From the NCBI RefSeq assembly GCF_037265215.1, contig NZ_CP147737.1, positions 3,690,001 through 3,754,000 of the forward strand: a stretch of DNA of 64,000 bases, read 5' to 3'. This document shows positions 44,081 to 55,182 of this stretch, in pieces. Position numbers and translations under genes: made by a program. Below the pieces are notes generated by a model, which saw nothing but the letters and a program-made list of their open reading frames with translations, made no database searches and was not told the origin of the DNA. The DNA is from Xenorhabdus griffiniae (GTDB lineage Bacteria > Pseudomonadota > Gammaproteobacteria > Enterobacterales > Enterobacteriaceae). Each line of letters starts with the position of its first letter. Position 1 is the first letter of the stretch.

Positions 44081-45061
44081 TTATCGCTGCGGAAGATAAC
44101 GCAGCGGGTTTACGGATTTTCCCTTATAGCGAATTTCAAAATGTAATCTTACTGAACTTGTTCCGGTGCTACCCATAGTGGCAATTTTTTGCCCCGCTTG
44201 GACGTCCTGTTGCTCACGAACTAACATTGTGTCATTGTGCGCATAAGCACTTAGGTAGTCATCGTTATGTTTTATTATTATTAGATTTCCATAGCCACGT
44301 AATGCATTTCCGGCATAAACCACTTTACCTCGAGCTGTAGCAAATACGGGTTGGCCACGATTCCCCGCAATATCAATGCCCTTATTTCCTCCCTGAGAAT
44401 CAGAGAAGCCTTCAAGAATTTTTCCTTCTGCCGGCCATCTCCAACTATTAATGGTATCAGCACCATTAATCGCATTATTTCCCCCTGTACCTGTTGCTGT
44501 AGATACTTTTGGGGAAGAATTGTCGTCATCTGAAATTGTTGCCTTTGGCAACATTTTTTCTGACTTTGGTTTATCAATAATTGCAGGATACGCATTAATT
44601 TTTTGAAAATCAACCTGGCTAATTTTTGATTTCGTACTATTTGATGCTATTAATACACCGTTTTTGGAGGTTGGATTACCTATTCTCAGGACCTGACCAA
44701 CATTTAAGCTATAAGGTTCTGAAATATTATTTCTGAGAGCCAGATCACGGAAATCACTGCCTGTAATCCAGGCTATATAAAACAAAGTATCGCCATGTTT
44801 AACCGTATAAGTGCTTCCGTTGTAGCTTCCTTTGGGAATATTTTCGTAGTTACGGCGATAAATAATTCGCCCTTGAGAGGAACTAGCATTATTCGCTAGC
44901 TGACGATTTTTAATAGCATGATTATCTGAAACACGATTTGTATCGATATTCACGATTGGGGCTGGGCGATTTGGTGTATTACTACAACCTATCAATACAA
45001 CCCCCATAACAGTGCTGGCGATTATCCACTTTATTTTTTTCACTGGTTTTTCTAGATTCAT
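44081..45061 (-). CDS. nlpD: Murein hydrolase activator NlpD
   Basis: An outer-membrane lipoprotein that activates the amidase AmiC during cell separation. Lipobox LIGC with Cys26, a LysM domain (about 83-130, YTVKHGDTLFYIAW) and a C-terminal M23 peptidase-like domain are in order. The M23 site is degenerate: the first His is replaced in GNKGIDIAGN and the HxH motif reads RLHFEI, as expected of an activator without hydrolase activity. The gene likely carries the rpoS promoter. pcm lies 153 bp upstream in the same direction. Confidence 0.93.
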   Translation of the reverse strand: MNLEKPVKKIKWIIASTVMGVVLIGCSNTPNRPAPIVNIDTNRVSDNHAIKNRQLANNASSSQGRIIYRRNYENIPKGSYNGSTYTVKHGDTLFYIAWITGSDFRDLALRNNISEPYSLNVGQVLRIGNPTSKNGVLIASNSTKSKISQVDFQKINAYPAIIDKPKSEKMLPKATISDDDNSSPKVSTATGTGGNNAINGADTINSWRWPAEGKILEGFSDSQGGNKGIDIAGNRGQPVFATARGKVVYAGNALRGYGNLIIIKHNDDYLSAYAHNDTMLVREQQDVQAGQKIATMGSTGTSSVRLHFEIRYKGKSVNPLRYLPQR

Positions 45062-45214
45062 ACTTTATTCCCCCATAAAGGCAAATATAAGTGAAAATAA
45101 TAATGATTTATAAAAATTTAGGATTACAAAAGATTTAAAGCGAAACATTTTGCTTAATTTCAGAAAAAATAACAGCTAATTTGGAAACTCCCCCTTCTAA
45201 AATAAATTAGCTGA

Positions 45215-45841
45215 TTATGTTAGTTCGCCTTGAATTAGGGGTACAAAACGGACAGGTTCGATAACGTCGCTATGAAAATCATTCCCATAACGATGTACTA
45301 CTTTCAGTAACTGATTTCGCTTACCGACAGGCAAAACCATCACGCTTCCATTAGCAAGTTGATGGAGTAATGCCTGTGGAATTTCTGGTGGTGCAGCTGT
45401 GACAATAATTGCGTCAAAGGGGCCTTTTGATGGCCAGCCATCCCAACCATCACCGTGGCGGGTTGAGATATTATGTAGGTCGAGTTGCTTCAATCTGCGC
45501 TTCGCCTGCCACTGCAATCCTTTAATCCGCTCCACGGAGAAAACATGTTTGGCTAAGTGAGCAAGTATTGCCGTTTGATAACCTGAGCCTGTTCCAATTT
45601 CCAATACATTGGAGGCCGGAGTTAAATTCAGCAACTCAGTCATGCGAGCAACAATATAGGGTTGGGATATCGTTTGCCCATGACCAATAGGCAGTGCGGT
45701 ATTTTCATATGCCTTATGAGCGAGAGCTTCATCAACAAAATATTCTCTAGGTACTTTGCCAATCACTTCCAACAGAGGCTCATTGTGAATTCCTTGCTGG
45801 CGCAACTGCGCCAGCAAATTTTTCATTGCTCGGTTTAACAT
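45215..45841 (-). CDS. pcm: Protein-L-isoaspartate O-methyltransferase
   Basis: Repairs isoaspartyl residues in aged proteins using S-adenosylmethionine. The SAM-binding motif [13 protein letters not shown] and the substrate part [14 protein letters not shown] are intact. The ATG at 45841 overlaps the end of surE (stop at 45835-45837) and gives 208 residues, equal to E. coli Pcm. An upstream start at 45871 is possible but unnecessary. surE-pcm-nlpD-rpoS is the conserved order. Confidence 0.93.
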   Translation of the reverse strand: MLNRAMKNLLAQLRQQGIHNEPLLEVIGKVPREYFVDEALAHKAYENTALPIGHGQTISQPYIVARMTELLNLTPASNVLEIGTGSGYQTAILAHLAKHVFSVERIKGLQWQAKRRLKQLDLHNISTRHGDGWDGWPSKGPFDAIIVTAAPPEIPQALLHQLANGSVMVLPVGKRNQLLKVVHRYGNDFHSDVIEPVRFVPLIQGELT

Positions 45842-46599
45842 GCCCCAATATCCCCGACTTTTGCCAACCAATCGCTTACCAGCTCCTGGGCTTTATAAGC
45901 TGTTAAGTCCACTTGCAAAGGGGTAATAGAGACAAATCCTTCTTCCACCGCAGCAAAATCTGTTTCAGGCCCAAAATCACTTTTTTCTCCCGGAGGGCCT
46001 AACCAATAGAGCATATTGCCTTTGGGATCTGTCATCGCATAGACCTGCTCAGCCGCACTACGGCGACCACATCGCGTCACCCTAAAGCCCTTGATCTGTT
46101 CAATAGGAATATCAGGGACATTAACATTCAAAATATTGCCCGCTCGCAATGGGTATTTTTGCAGCAAAGCTAATAAACGCACGGTCACTTCTGCCGCTGT
46201 TTCGTAATGTTGATCACCGTTGAGTGAGACCGCCAATGCAGGTAAGCCTAAGTGACGCCCTTCCATTGCAGCCGCAACCGTGCCAGAGTAAATCACATCA
46301 TCACCAAGGTTAGGGCCGCAGTTGATACCAGAAACGACAATGTCAGGACGAGGACGCACCAGATTATTCACGCCCAAATAAACACAATCCGTCGGTGTAC
46401 CTTCCTGAACAGAAATATCACCATTGTTCAGCGTGTTGATGCGCAAAGGGCGATCTAACGTTAAGGCATTCGACGCACCACTACGGTTACGGTCAGGCGC
46501 AACGACCTGAACATGATAGTGTTTCCGCAATGTAGCCGCTAAGGTTTGAATTCCCGGTGCGGTGACACCATCATCGTTACTCAGCAATATCCGCAGCAT
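45835..46599 (-). CDS. surE: 5'/3'-nucleotidase SurE
   Basis: A metal-dependent phosphatase acting on nucleoside monophosphates and short polyphosphate. The metal site uses Asp9 and Asp10 in [16 protein letters not shown] (around 41) and [10 protein letters not shown] follow as in the family. The 254 residues agree with E. coli SurE (253). Its 3' end overlaps pcm by 7 bp, so translation is coupled. truD lies 107 bp upstream. Confidence 0.94.
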   Translation of the reverse strand: MLRILLSNDDGVTAPGIQTLAATLRKHYHVQVVAPDRNRSGASNALTLDRPLRINTLNNGDISVQEGTPTDCVYLGVNNLVRPRPDIVVSGINCGPNLGDDVIYSGTVAAAMEGRHLGLPALAVSLNGDQHYETAAEVTVRLLALLQKYPLRAGNILNVNVPDIPIEQIKGFRVTRCGRRSAAEQVYAMTDPKGNMLYWLGPPGEKSDFGPETDFAAVEEGFVSITPLQVDLTAYKAQELVSDWLAKVGDIGAC

Positions 46600-46706
46600 T
46601 GATATATCTCATTGATTTAAATAAAATAAAAAGGTTTATAATGTAAATTACCCTGTGTGTGTTTGATCTTAGCATGACGTTGACCGTTTTGTAGAGTGCT
46701 TTGCAT

Positions 46707-47753
46707 TCAGGCCACATCAAGGGAAGAGCCGAGATCCTGATTGATCAGTTCTCTCACAACACTGGTTGCAAAGCTACCAGATGGCAGAGAGAAATGCAGA
46801 ATGACAGTTTGGTCATTTTGCCATTCCCAACGCAGGTTAAGCGGTTTCACCAATATTGCCCGACGAGCGCTTTCCACACGCTCACGTTTCACTAACGCCC
46901 AAAGCGTTTCATAATCCAATAAACATTGTTGTTCGAAATCCAGGGCCTGATATTGTGTTCCTAATGCTTTGTCACCCGGTAAAGGAGCCGTTATCTGTAA
47001 TTCTCCCCCTATAACTCGCTGCTGCAATACCGACAATTCAGATTCATCAGCGACAAACCAGCTACCACGCCCCGTTAATTGTAGTGCATCGCCATTTTTT
47101 ACCTTTTGGTGTTCATCTTGAGCAATCCGTTTGCTGGCAACCGCATTAAACATCGCGCTGCGGCAAGCAGAAAGATAAAAACTGCGGCGGTTACGTTCTT
47201 TGACTTGAATTTCATTAGCTGCCCAGCGTTGAGCCTGGACTAAATTTTGTCCATCCCGCCCGAAACGCTGTTCACCAAAGTAATTCGGTACACCGGTTTG
47301 CGCTATCTGCTGCAAACGTTTTTCCACTGATTGTCGGTCAGAAATGTCTCTTAATACCAGAGTGAAATCATTGCCTTGCAGCGCGCCAATTCGTAACTTG
47401 CGTTTCTGGCGGGAAGTTGCCAGCACTTCACAACCTTCAAGTTGAAATGCCGTGAAATCTGGATCTTGTTTCCCTGGTATATGTAAACAGAACCACTGTT
47501 CCGTCACTGCGTTACGATCTTTCAATCCCGCATAGCTGACAGAGCGAGCCGGTATTTTGGCAAAACGGGCAAGATGATCCGCGACAAATTGGGTGTTACA
47601 TCCTGTTTTACGGATATGGACCATTAAGTGTTCGCCTTCGCCATCAGGAGAAAATCCCAAATCTTCGCGAACAATAAAATCTTCTGGTGTGGCTTTCACA
47701 ATACCGGTGGCTTCCGGCCGGCCATAAAGCCAATGTAATTCACTCAATGTCAT
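46707..47753 (-). CDS. truD: tRNA pseudouridine synthase D
   Basis: Forms pseudouridine at position 13 of tRNA-Glu. The catalytic Asp79 lies in [14 protein letters not shown], and [14 protein letters not shown] is the second family signature. The 348 residues match E. coli TruD (349). The insertion domain typical of TruD lies between about 155 and 300. It follows ispF by 19 bp in the conserved ftsB-ispD-ispF-truD-surE-pcm series, probably one long transcript. Confidence 0.95.
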   Translation of the reverse strand: MTLSELHWLYGRPEATGIVKATPEDFIVREDLGFSPDGEGEHLMVHIRKTGCNTQFVADHLARFAKIPARSVSYAGLKDRNAVTEQWFCLHIPGKQDPDFTAFQLEGCEVLATSRQKRKLRIGALQGNDFTLVLRDISDRQSVEKRLQQIAQTGVPNYFGEQRFGRDGQNLVQAQRWAANEIQVKERNRRSFYLSACRSAMFNAVASKRIAQDEHQKVKNGDALQLTGRGSWFVADESELSVLQQRVIGGELQITAPLPGDKALGTQYQALDFEQQCLLDYETLWALVKRERVESARRAILVKPLNLRWEWQNDQTVILHFSLPSGSFATSVVRELINQDLGSSLDVA

Positions 47754-47772
47754 ATTTATTTCTTTTACCCGC

Positions 47773-48246
47773 TTATTCTTTTACCAACAAAGCAACCGCT
47801 TCGCAGGCAATACCCTCTTTACGACCAACAAATCCCAGTTTTTCTGTTGTTGTCGCTTTAACGTTAATATCATCCATATGGCATTCAAGATCTTCCGCCA
47901 GGTTAACCCGCATCTGGGGAATATGCGGTAACATTTTTGGTGCCTGTGCGATAATGGTGATATCCAGGTTGCCTAACCGATAGCCCTTCGCACGGATACG
48001 GCGATAGGCTTCTTTCAGTAATTCACGGCTATCCGCGCCCTTGAAGGCAGGATCGGTATCGGGAAATAATTTACCAATATCTCCCAATGCTGCCGCGCCC
48101 AATAGAGCATCTGTAGCTGCGTGCAAAGCGACATCCCCATCGGAATGAGCGATTAATCCCTGTTCATAAGGAATGCGGACACCGCCAATGATCAATGGCC
48201 CTTCTCCGCCAAATTTATGCACATCAAAACCATGTCCAATTCTCAT
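47773..48246 (-). CDS. ispF: 2-C-methyl-D-erythritol 2,4-cyclodiphosphate synthase
   Basis: Makes MEcPP in the non-mevalonate isoprenoid pathway. Metal ligands Asp8 and His10 (GHGFDVHKF) and His42 are present, and [18 protein letters not shown] is the family signature. The 157 residues form a trimer in relatives. The ATG overlaps the stop of ispD by 4 bp (ATGA), so the two enzymes, which act two steps apart in the pathway, are translationally coupled. Confidence 0.95.
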   Translation of the reverse strand: MRIGHGFDVHKFGGEGPLIIGGVRIPYEQGLIAHSDGDVALHAATDALLGAAALGDIGKLFPDTDPAFKGADSRELLKEAYRRIRAKGYRLGNLDITIIAQAPKMLPHIPQMRVNLAEDLECHMDDINVKATTTEKLGFVGRKEGIACEAVALLVKE

Positions 48247-49022
48247 ACGTTCGATTCCTTAGCTTTTTGGGATAGGTAAAATTCAGCCAATGCCAAATCT
48301 TCAGGTTGGGTTACTTTTATATTGTCCGCCCGTCCAGTAATCAGCACAGGACGATAACCACAATGCTCAAGTGCCGAAGATTCATCGGTGATACAGGCTT
48401 GATCTGCAAGTGCTTTGATCAAGCAATCACGCAATAACTGCAATGGGAATAATTGTGGCGTCAAAGCGTGCCACAATCCGTTACGGTCAACGGTATGTGC
48501 AATCAATGTGTGGTTAATTGTGGGTGACTCTGCGACTGGCAACGATACCATGCGTTTCATCGTATCTCTTACCGGTGATGCCAACAATCCACCGCATATG
48601 TCAGGAGATCCTGCGTTGTGATCAATCAGTCGCAACAGGCTATCGAGATCATTTCGATGAAGACAAGGGCGGGCTGCATCATGCACTAAAACCCAGCTTG
48701 TCCTGTCTGTAGGCAAACTAACCAGATAATCTAACCCGGCCAGAACCGAACCAGCTCGCTCTTCACCACCAATAACTGTCGTAATTCTCGGATCAGAAGC
48801 AACAGGCAATTGTGCAAATTGGGTATCAGCTGGATTCAGAGCAATGATAGCGCGTTGTATGCGAGGATGCTCAAACAACGCTGCCAGAGTATGTTCAAGG
48901 ATCGTTTTTCCGGCAACTTTCAGATACTGTTTGGGGCAATCTGATTTCATCCTGCTACCAATACCCGCAGCAGGGATCAAGGCAATAATTTCAGCAGGGG
49001 AATGAAGTTGTGACTTATTCAT
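48243..49022 (-). CDS. ispD: 2-C-methyl-D-erythritol 4-phosphate cytidylyltransferase
   Basis: Couples CTP to methylerythritol phosphate in isoprenoid synthesis. The nucleotide loop [20 protein letters not shown] (about 15-34) and [11 protein letters not shown] are intact. The 259 residues are slightly longer than E. coli IspD (236), with extra residues at the N-terminus before the loop. It follows ftsB by 33 bp and overlaps ispF. Confidence 0.95.
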   Translation of the reverse strand: MNKSQLHSPAEIIALIPAAGIGSRMKSDCPKQYLKVAGKTILEHTLAALFEHPRIQRAIIALNPADTQFAQLPVASDPRITTVIGGEERAGSVLAGLDYLVSLPTDRTSWVLVHDAARPCLHRNDLDSLLRLIDHNAGSPDICGGLLASPVRDTMKRMVSLPVAESPTINHTLIAHTVDRNGLWHALTPQLFPLQLLRDCLIKALADQACITDESSALEHCGYRPVLITGRADNIKVTQPEDLALAEFYLSQKAKESNV

Positions 49023-49055
49023 TTTGATTATTATTTACTGTTTTTGATTTAACGA

Positions 49056-49349
49056 TTATTGCGCATTATGTTTTGAGGTATCAGGCACCATACGATAAAA
49101 AGATTCTCCTGGTTTAATCATGCCCAATTCATTACGAGCGCGTTCTTCAATCGCTTCCTGTCCCCCTTTAAGATCCTTAATTTCAGCAAACAACTGGTCG
49201 TTACGTGCTTTTAGTTTTAGGTTATCAGCTTCTTGTTTATTAACTTCAGCCTTAACCCGCACATAATCGTGAATGCCGTTTTTGCCGAACCACAACGAAT
49301 ACTGTAACCAACCCAGAAGAACCAATAATAGTAGCGTTAGTTTGCCCAT
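49056..49349 (-). CDS. ftsB: Cell division protein FtsB
   Basis: A bitopic membrane protein of the divisome that joins FtsL and FtsQ and signals septal cell-wall synthesis. The 97 residues show a membrane segment (about 4-21) and a coiled coil (31-70, with [12 protein letters not shown]), then FYRMVPD near the end. The frame is open to 49376, but similarity to E. coli FtsB begins at MGKLTLLLL, so the start is 49349; a G-rich sequence directly precedes it. Confidence 0.93.
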   Translation of the reverse strand: MGKLTLLLLVLLGWLQYSLWFGKNGIHDYVRVKAEVNKQEADNLKLKARNDQLFAEIKDLKGGQEAIEERARNELGMIKPGESFYRMVPDTSKHNAQ

Positions 49350-49470
49350 CTCCCCCCCTGAAAACCCGCTAATCATCCCACAACTGAAAGCATGACGCCA
49401 CTGACTCTCACAAAACCGTTTACAAAACCATCCGCAAAAAAAGCCTCTTGCAAAACAGGATGGTACGATA

Positions 49471-49574
49471 TATACGCATTAAACTTTAAGTTGCAATTTA
49501 CAACACTCTATGAAACCTGATTTCACCCCGCTTCGCGGGAAGAAATCACACGCATCTTGAAATTAGATTGGTAG
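49471..49574. repeat. Intergenic hairpin repeat, full copy (reverse)
   Basis: From TATACGCATTAAACTTTAAG to TTAGATTGGTA with hairpin CCCCGCTTCGCGGG. It lies between ftsB and cysC. In E. coli ygbE occupies this interval; I see no ygbE here. Confidence 0.8.
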
Positions 49575-49665
49575 AGTAGAAATGCATTGCATTAAATGAG
49601 TGTAGAAACACATTATTTAACTAACAATAATAATGTGTTTCATGACAGTTTGTTGGGTTTAGTCG

Positions 49666-50265
49666 CTAAGTTGGTAGGATATCGTTGCTTTTCAGGGCAA
49701 AAAGCAGTTTTTCAATCGAAGATTCTACAGGCTGTGAACCCTCTAAATAGACTTCTGGCTGTTCTGGAGCTTCATAGGTGGCATCAATTCCGGTGAAATT
49801 GCGCAATTCTCCCGCTCGTGCTTTTTTATATAGTCCCTTGGGATCACGAGCCTCACAGATTTCCAGTGGCGTATCGACATACACTTCAATAAATCGCCCC
49901 TCTCCCATGAGTTCACGTATTTTTTGCCGTTCTGCTCTATGGGGAGAAATAAAAGCTGTCAGGACAACCAATCCCGCATCAACCATCAATTTTGCAACTT
50001 CACCGACGCGCCGGATATTTTCCTGCCGATCTATTGCAGAAAAGCCTAAATCACTGCACAGACCATGACGGACATTATCCCCATCCAGTAAGTACGTTTT
50101 GATTCCCTGTGCAAATAATGCCTGCTCCAATGCTCCTGCAAGGGTGGATTTTCCTGAACCAGACAGCCCTGTGAACCAAATCACCCGTGCAGGATGCCCA
50201 TTTGCGCTTTCCCGCTGCGCCCGATCCAAAACATGTGAATGCCAGACGATATTATTCTGAGCCAC
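49666..50265 (-). CDS. cysC: Adenylylsulfate kinase
   Basis: Phosphorylates adenylylsulfate (APS) to PAPS, the second step of sulfate activation. The P-loop GLSGSGKS (33-40) and [16 protein letters not shown] are present. The 199 residues match E. coli CysC (201). Its start directly follows the cysN stop, so cysD-cysN-cysC are one operon, with cysG upstream in the same direction. Control by CysB and N-acetylserine is expected from the family and not visible here. Confidence 0.95.
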   Translation of the reverse strand: MAQNNIVWHSHVLDRAQRESANGHPARVIWFTGLSGSGKSTLAGALEQALFAQGIKTYLLDGDNVRHGLCSDLGFSAIDRQENIRRVGEVAKLMVDAGLVVLTAFISPHRAERQKIRELMGEGRFIEVYVDTPLEICEARDPKGLYKKARAGELRNFTGIDATYEAPEQPEVYLEGSQPVESSIEKLLFALKSNDILPT

Positions 50266-51708
50266 TTATTTTCCTCCCAATAGATCACGTACTCCCCAGT
50301 GCGGGAAGTGGCGACGAACTAATTGGTTAAGTTCCAGCTCAAACTCACTGTATTCTTTAGGCTCTTCATAAACATCTGCCTGGATTTCACGCACCAATCC
50401 CGCTCCTACGGTCACATTGGTCAGACGATCAATCAGGATAATGCCACCGGTATCTGCATTTTGCGCATAACAGTCGAGCAACAAAGGTTCATCAAATGAA
50501 AATTCCACCCGCCCAATGGCGTTGAGGGGTAACTCAAGTGCAACTTTCTGTGTCAGGTTGTTAATATCCACTTGATATTGGACATTCTCGACTTTGCCAC
50601 GGCTTTTTTTACCCGCGACTTTGATATCCAAACTTTGCCCTTGAATCAAAGGCTGTTCTGACATCCAGACGACATCAACCAAAGCGTGGCGAGTTGCCCT
50701 CATTTGAGCGTCAACAGCAATCAATAAGTCACCACGGCTAATATCTATTTCATCTTTTAATACGAGGGTAATAGCCTCTCCGGGTACGGCAAATGTGAGA
50801 TCACCATTAAACGTGACGATCCTTTCTACCGTAGAAATCACACCTGACGGCATCACTTTTATTTGCTGGCCTTGCCATAAAATCCCTGATGACAATGTGC
50901 CGCTATATCCACGAAAATCAAGATCAGGGCGGTTGACATACTGTACGGGGAAACGCAAGGGCTGTTCTGTCGCTTTTGTTTTTACGTCCACGGACTCCAG
51001 GATATCCAGTAGCGTTTTTTCCGTATGCCACGCCATTTTTTCACTGCGGGTGACAATGTTATCCCCTTCCAACGCCGAAATTGGGACGAAATAGAGGGTG
51101 AGATCAGTAGGTAATTGTGCTGCAAAATTCAAATAATCTTGCTTGATCTGTTCAAATATCTCTTGCTGATATCCAACCAAATCCATTTTATTGACTGCCA
51201 CCACCAAGTGACGAATACCTAGCAAGGTGCTGATAAAACTGTGGCGGCGAGTTTGTTCCTGAACACCTTTGCGTGCATCGATCAATAAAATAGAAAGATT
51301 ACTGGTTGAGGCTCCTGTCGCCATATTGCGGGTATATTGCTCATGTCCTGGTGTGTCCGCAATAATGAATTTACGCTTTTCCGTGGAAAAATAGCGGTAT
51401 GCTACGTCAATGGTGATGCCTTGTTCCCGTTCAGCCGCCAATCCATCAACTAATAAGGCTAGATCGAGCTTTTCTCCTTGAGTCCCAATTCGCTTGCTAT
51501 CACTTTGTAAAGTTGCAAGTTGATCCTCATAAATTTGACGGGTGTCATGCAGCAAACGTCCAATTAGGGTACTTTTGCCATCATCCACGCTACCACAAGT
51601 TAAAAAACGCAGTAATCCTTTTTCCTGCTGCGTCCGAAGATAGGCTTCAACTCCGCCTTGTTGCTTGATCTGACTAGCAATAGTTTCATTATATGCAAGT
51701 GCTGGCAT
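50266..51708 (-). CDS. cysN: Sulfate adenylyltransferase subunit 1 (GTPase)
   Basis: GTP hydrolysis by this subunit drives APS formation by CysD. It is an EF-Tu-like GTPase: G1 GSVDDGKS (about 39-46), G3 DTPGHEQY, G4 NKMD. Two beta-barrel domains follow. The 480 residues match E. coli CysN (475). It lies 11 bp after cysD and abuts cysC. Confidence 0.95.
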   Translation of the reverse strand: MPALAYNETIASQIKQQGGVEAYLRTQQEKGLLRFLTCGSVDDGKSTLIGRLLHDTRQIYEDQLATLQSDSKRIGTQGEKLDLALLVDGLAAEREQGITIDVAYRYFSTEKRKFIIADTPGHEQYTRNMATGASTSNLSILLIDARKGVQEQTRRHSFISTLLGIRHLVVAVNKMDLVGYQQEIFEQIKQDYLNFAAQLPTDLTLYFVPISALEGDNIVTRSEKMAWHTEKTLLDILESVDVKTKATEQPLRFPVQYVNRPDLDFRGYSGTLSSGILWQGQQIKVMPSGVISTVERIVTFNGDLTFAVPGEAITLVLKDEIDISRGDLLIAVDAQMRATRHALVDVVWMSEQPLIQGQSLDIKVAGKKSRGKVENVQYQVDINNLTQKVALELPLNAIGRVEFSFDEPLLLDCYAQNADTGGIILIDRLTNVTVGAGLVREIQADVYEEPKEYSEFELELNQLVRRHFPHWGVRDLLGGK

Positions 51709-51719
51709 ATCTGGACTCC

Positions 51720-52628
51720 TTAAAAATAACCCTGGCGCTTTTTCAGCTCCATAGAACCTGACTGATCACTGTCAATCAGCCGCCCTTGCCGTTCGCTAGT
51801 GGTCGATATCAACATTTCTTCGATGATTTCCGGCAACGTTTCTGCTCCTGATTCCACCGCTCCTGTCAGCGGCCAGCAGCCAAGTGTCCTAAAACGCACT
51901 TTCCGCTGGCTAATGACTTCCCCTGCTTTCAGGTCGATTCGATCATCGTCAACCATAATTAATGTCCCCTCACGCTGAACAACCGGACGAGGTTTAGCAA
52001 AATAAAGAGGGACTATCTCGATCTGCTCCAAATAGATGTATTGCCAGATATCCAACTCGGTCCAGTTGGATAACGGGAAGACGCGGATACTTTCCCCTTT
52101 GTTAATCTGGCCGTTATAGTTGCGCCAAAGTTCAGGGCGCTGGTTTTTAGGGTCCCAACGATGGGAACGGTCACGGAATGAGTAAATTCGTTCTTTGGCT
52201 CGCGATTTTTCTTCATCACGCCGCGCCCCGCCAAATGCTGCATCAAAGCCGTATTTATCCAGTGCTTGCTTCAATCCTTCTGTTTTCATGATATCGGTAT
52301 GTTTGGCACTGCCATGAATAAAAGGATTAATTCCCAACATCTCTCCTTGTGGATTGCGGTAAACCAGCAACTCAAAACCATATTTTTCCGCTGTGCGATC
52401 ACGGAAGTCGTACATGTCCTGAAATTTCCAGCCTGTATCTACGTGTAATAAAGGGAAAGGCAGTTTTCCCGGATAAAATGCTTTACGTGCAAGATGCAGC
52501 ATTACAGAGGAATCTTTACCAATCGAATAGAGCATGACGGGGTTGGCAAATTCAGCAGCCACTTCCCGAATAATATGGATACTTTCAGCTTCAAGTTGCT
52601 GTAAGTGTGTTAGTCTTTTTTCGTCCAT
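51720..52628 (-). CDS. cysD: Sulfate adenylyltransferase subunit 2
   Basis: Makes APS from sulfate and ATP. The PP-loop [12 protein letters not shown] (36-47) is the ATP site. The 302 residues are identical in length to E. coli CysD. It starts 10 bp after cysG with GGAGTG before the ATG and forms a heterodimer with CysN. Confidence 0.95.
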   Translation of the reverse strand: MDEKRLTHLQQLEAESIHIIREVAAEFANPVMLYSIGKDSSVMLHLARKAFYPGKLPFPLLHVDTGWKFQDMYDFRDRTAEKYGFELLVYRNPQGEMLGINPFIHGSAKHTDIMKTEGLKQALDKYGFDAAFGGARRDEEKSRAKERIYSFRDRSHRWDPKNQRPELWRNYNGQINKGESIRVFPLSNWTELDIWQYIYLEQIEIVPLYFAKPRPVVQREGTLIMVDDDRIDLKAGEVISQRKVRFRTLGCWPLTGAVESGAETLPEIIEEMLISTTSERQGRLIDSDQSGSMELKKRQGYF

Positions 52629-52638
52629 TGGACACTCC

Positions 52639-54060
52639 TTATACTAAATCAATCACAGCAGGGCGATTTACTTGATCAGCCGCGTTTTCGCTTTCAAACC
52701 ATCCTATTTGATGGTGGAGTTGAGCCACCTCTCCTATTACCAGTAAGGCAGGTGAGGGAACTTCTTGTGCCAATCGTTCCAATTCGGATAAGGTTCCGGT
52801 CAATACTTGCTGTTCTGGACGAGTGCCACAACCAATCACGGCAACGGGGGTATGGCTATCCCGACCGTGTGAGATCAGCTTTTGGCTGATCAAGGCTGCT
52901 TTCATGATCCCCATATAAATGGCTAATGTTTGATTGCCCCGCGCGAGTGCAGGCCAATCCAATTCATTGCCATTTTCACGGCAATGTCCGGTAATAAAGG
53001 TGACGCTTTGCGCGTGTTCTCTGTGAGTCAATGGGATACCCGCGTAAGCAGAAGCACCTACCGCTGCCGTAATGCCAGGCACAACTTGAAAAGGAATTCC
53101 CGCTGCTGCTGCAATCTGTAATTCTTCTCCACCACGGCCGAAAATAAAGGGATCGCCCCCTTTTAAGCGAACCACTTTTTTCCCCTGATTCGCGAATTTG
53201 ATGATAAGTCGGTTGGTTTCTTCCTGCGCTACGGAGTGATTACCTGCTCTTTTTCCAACACAGATTTTGTCTGCATCACGGCGAACTAACTCCAGAATTT
53301 CTGCGCTCACTAAATGGTCATAAAGAATGACGTCAGCCTGCTGGATCACTTGCAAGCCTTTTAAGGTCAATAATCCTGGATCACCTGGCCCTGCACCTAC
53401 CAGAGCAAGTTCTCCTTGGGAATGAGAGTCATCTTGTGTCAACTGCTGTTCAAGTTGCTCTTCTGCTTGCTGTAATTGCCCATTGGCGATGAGTGTGGCA
53501 AAACGCCCATTAAACGCCTTTTCCCAAAAATGGCGCCGTTGACGTACGGAAGTAAAACGTTGTTTCACGCGTTCGCGCCAGCGCCCCGCGATATTTGCCA
53601 TCGTACCCAGGCTAAATGGGAGCAAAGACTCCAGCTTTTCCCGCAATAATCTTGTTAATACCGGAGATTTTCCAGCCGATGAGATCGCCACAATAATCGG
53701 AGAGCGATCAATAATTGAGGGGAAAATGGCCGAACAGAGCGGTTGGTTATCCACAACGTTGGTCAAAATAGCGCGCTTATTGGCTTCGGTAAAAATATGT
53801 TGATTGAGGTTGTGATCGTCTGTGGCGGCAATCACTAAAAATACACCATCAAGATATTCTGTTTTAAACGTTCCCTGTAACCACTCAACTTCCCCTTTTT
53901 GGTAGCGTTGTTGCAGTTCTGCATGTAGCTCAGGAGCAACAACCGTTAGCACTGCACCAGTACGAAGTAATAAGTCTGCTTTGCGAGAGGCGATTTCTCC
54001 GCCCCCAACAAGCAGTACCGATCGGGCTTTAAGCTCAATAAATAAAGGTAAATAATCCAC
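52639..54060 (-). CDS. cysG: Siroheme synthase (trifunctional)
   Basis: Makes siroheme for sulfite reductase from uroporphyrinogen III. The N-terminal half (1-about 210) is the NAD-dependent dehydrogenase/ferrochelatase with [15 protein letters not shown]. The C-terminal half (from about 215) is the methyltransferase with [16 protein letters not shown] and [13 protein letters not shown]. The 473 residues agree with the E. coli enzyme (457) with a slightly longer end. Here cysG heads the cysGDNC operon, while in E. coli it lies with nirBD. The hcp islet beginning at 54438 separates it from cysHIJ. Confidence 0.95.
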   Translation of the reverse strand: MDYLPLFIELKARSVLLVGGGEIASRKADLLLRTGAVLTVVAPELHAELQQRYQKGEVEWLQGTFKTEYLDGVFLVIAATDDHNLNQHIFTEANKRAILTNVVDNQPLCSAIFPSIIDRSPIIVAISSAGKSPVLTRLLREKLESLLPFSLGTMANIAGRWRERVKQRFTSVRQRRHFWEKAFNGRFATLIANGQLQQAEEQLEQQLTQDDSHSQGELALVGAGPGDPGLLTLKGLQVIQQADVILYDHLVSAEILELVRRDADKICVGKRAGNHSVAQEETNRLIIKFANQGKKVVRLKGGDPFIFGRGGEELQIAAAAGIPFQVVPGITAAVGASAYAGIPLTHREHAQSVTFITGHCRENGNELDWPALARGNQTLAIYMGIMKAALISQKLISHGRDSHTPVAVIGCGTRPEQQVLTGTLSELERLAQEVPSPALLVIGEVAQLHHQIGWFESENAADQVNRPAVIDLV

Positions 54061-54437
54061 GATACCATCCTGCGTTAGAGCCTGTTCATGTTCTACCCTA
54101 TGGATGTCAAGTCACAAAGGATATAGCTCTTAATTATTATGATGACCAGAAGATGAATATATGAGGCCGTGATTAGGTTATGAAATGACAAAAAGTAATT
54201 ATTTGTTCCTGAATCGCATAAGCTAAAAAAGCAGCGGTAGCCCACCAGCGCAGTAACTCTGGTTTTCCAGCCTACCACGACTATTAATTAATAGTTTACT
54301 CGAATAAAAATGATCTCAAGCCGATCTTTTTTGCTTTGCTGTACCTATTACACATTTTTTTAATGTGTTAAGTTATACTTCTCTGATTTAAATTCAAGTC
54401 TTCTTCATTAAAATAAAAAACTAGGACGGTAATCATT

Positions 54438-54917
54438 ATGTCATACATGATTTATCTTACCTTAAACGGTAAGAAGCAAGGCTTAATATCGGCAGGTTGT
54501 TCTACTCTCGATTCCATAGGAAACCGATATCAAAAAGGACACGAAGATCAAATACAAGTGTTAAGCTTAAATCATATGATGAATCGAGAACAAAATGTAA
54601 GTCATCATCCAATACAATTTGTCAAACCAATAGATAAGTCCTCTCCATTATTAGCAATGGCTATAGATTCTAATGAATCACTGAATGCCGCTTTTATTTT
54701 TTATCGGACAAATCCTACTGGACAATCAGAACTTTTTTATGAAGTAAAACTCACAGAAGCAACCGTTGTGGATATTTCTTGCACTTATCCAAATTCAATT
54801 AACAACAATGATATGATGCCATATGAAAAAATTTTACTTAACTATAAGTCTATATCATGGAGTCACGTAACAGCAGGTACATCTGCCTATAGTATATGGG
54901 ATGACCGAGTTTACTAA
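54438..54917 (+). CDS. hcp: Type VI secretion tube protein Hcp, copy 2
   Basis: A 159-residue Hcp, the same length as copy 1 at 30303 and clearly related (shared TLNGKKQGLISAGCST, KPIDKSSPLL, and similar YPNS and PYE parts). The upstream 377 bp, divergent from cysG, has no gene and contains a small ACACATT/AATGTGT hairpin at about 54350-54369. AGGACGG precedes the ATG. It faces the pair at 54946-55925. The two copies differ by many substitutions, so they are not a recent duplication. Confidence 0.9.
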   Translation: MSYMIYLTLNGKKQGLISAGCSTLDSIGNRYQKGHEDQIQVLSLNHMMNREQNVSHHPIQFVKPIDKSSPLLAMAIDSNESLNAAFIFYRTNPTGQSELFYEVKLTEATVVDISCTYPNSINNNDMMPYEKILLNYKSISWSHVTAGTSAYSIWDDRVY

Positions 54918-54945
54918 CACCAAGTTAAGCTAAGCATATATATGC

Positions 54946-55182
54946 TTAGCTTTTATTTTTTTCACTTATGTACGCAAAAATAAAAAACAAAGCCAAAATT
55001 ATAATTATGCCAAATAAAGACAACCAACCCCATATATCAGGGAAAAAGTATAAACATACAGATACCCAGATAAAAATAACCACCACAGGAATATTTGTCC
55101 ATAATAAGTCTTTAAAGAAAGACAAAATAAGTGCTTTAAACCATCCCTTACTAAATATTTTATTATTCATATATACACTCAA
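54946..55182 (-). CDS. Candidate immunity protein, two membrane segments
   Basis: A 78-residue protein with two probable membrane segments (about 29-47 and 53-71) and short basic ends. Its start overlaps the stop of the upstream effector candidate by 4 bp (ATGA-type). Small polytopic membrane proteins of this kind are usual immunity partners of pore-forming colicins and type VI toxins. It is not homologous by eye to the partner in the first hcp islet. Start could be at MNNKIF, four codons later. Confidence 0.6.
   Translation of the reverse strand: MSVYMNNKIFSKGWFKALILSFFKDLLWTNIPVVVIFIWVSVCLYFFPDIWGWLSLFGIIIILALFFIFAYISEKNKS

Noticed and set aside
8870..49574. GC-rich hairpin repeats as a CRISPR array
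   Set aside because: The copies are scattered singly over 40 kb with genes between them and have no regular spacers. The only tandem pair (24339-24546) has no spacer. No cas genes are present.
54093..54278. Minus-strand frame of 61 codons upstream of cysG
   Set aside because: No ribosome-binding site or similarity; the region more likely holds the cysG and hcp promoters.
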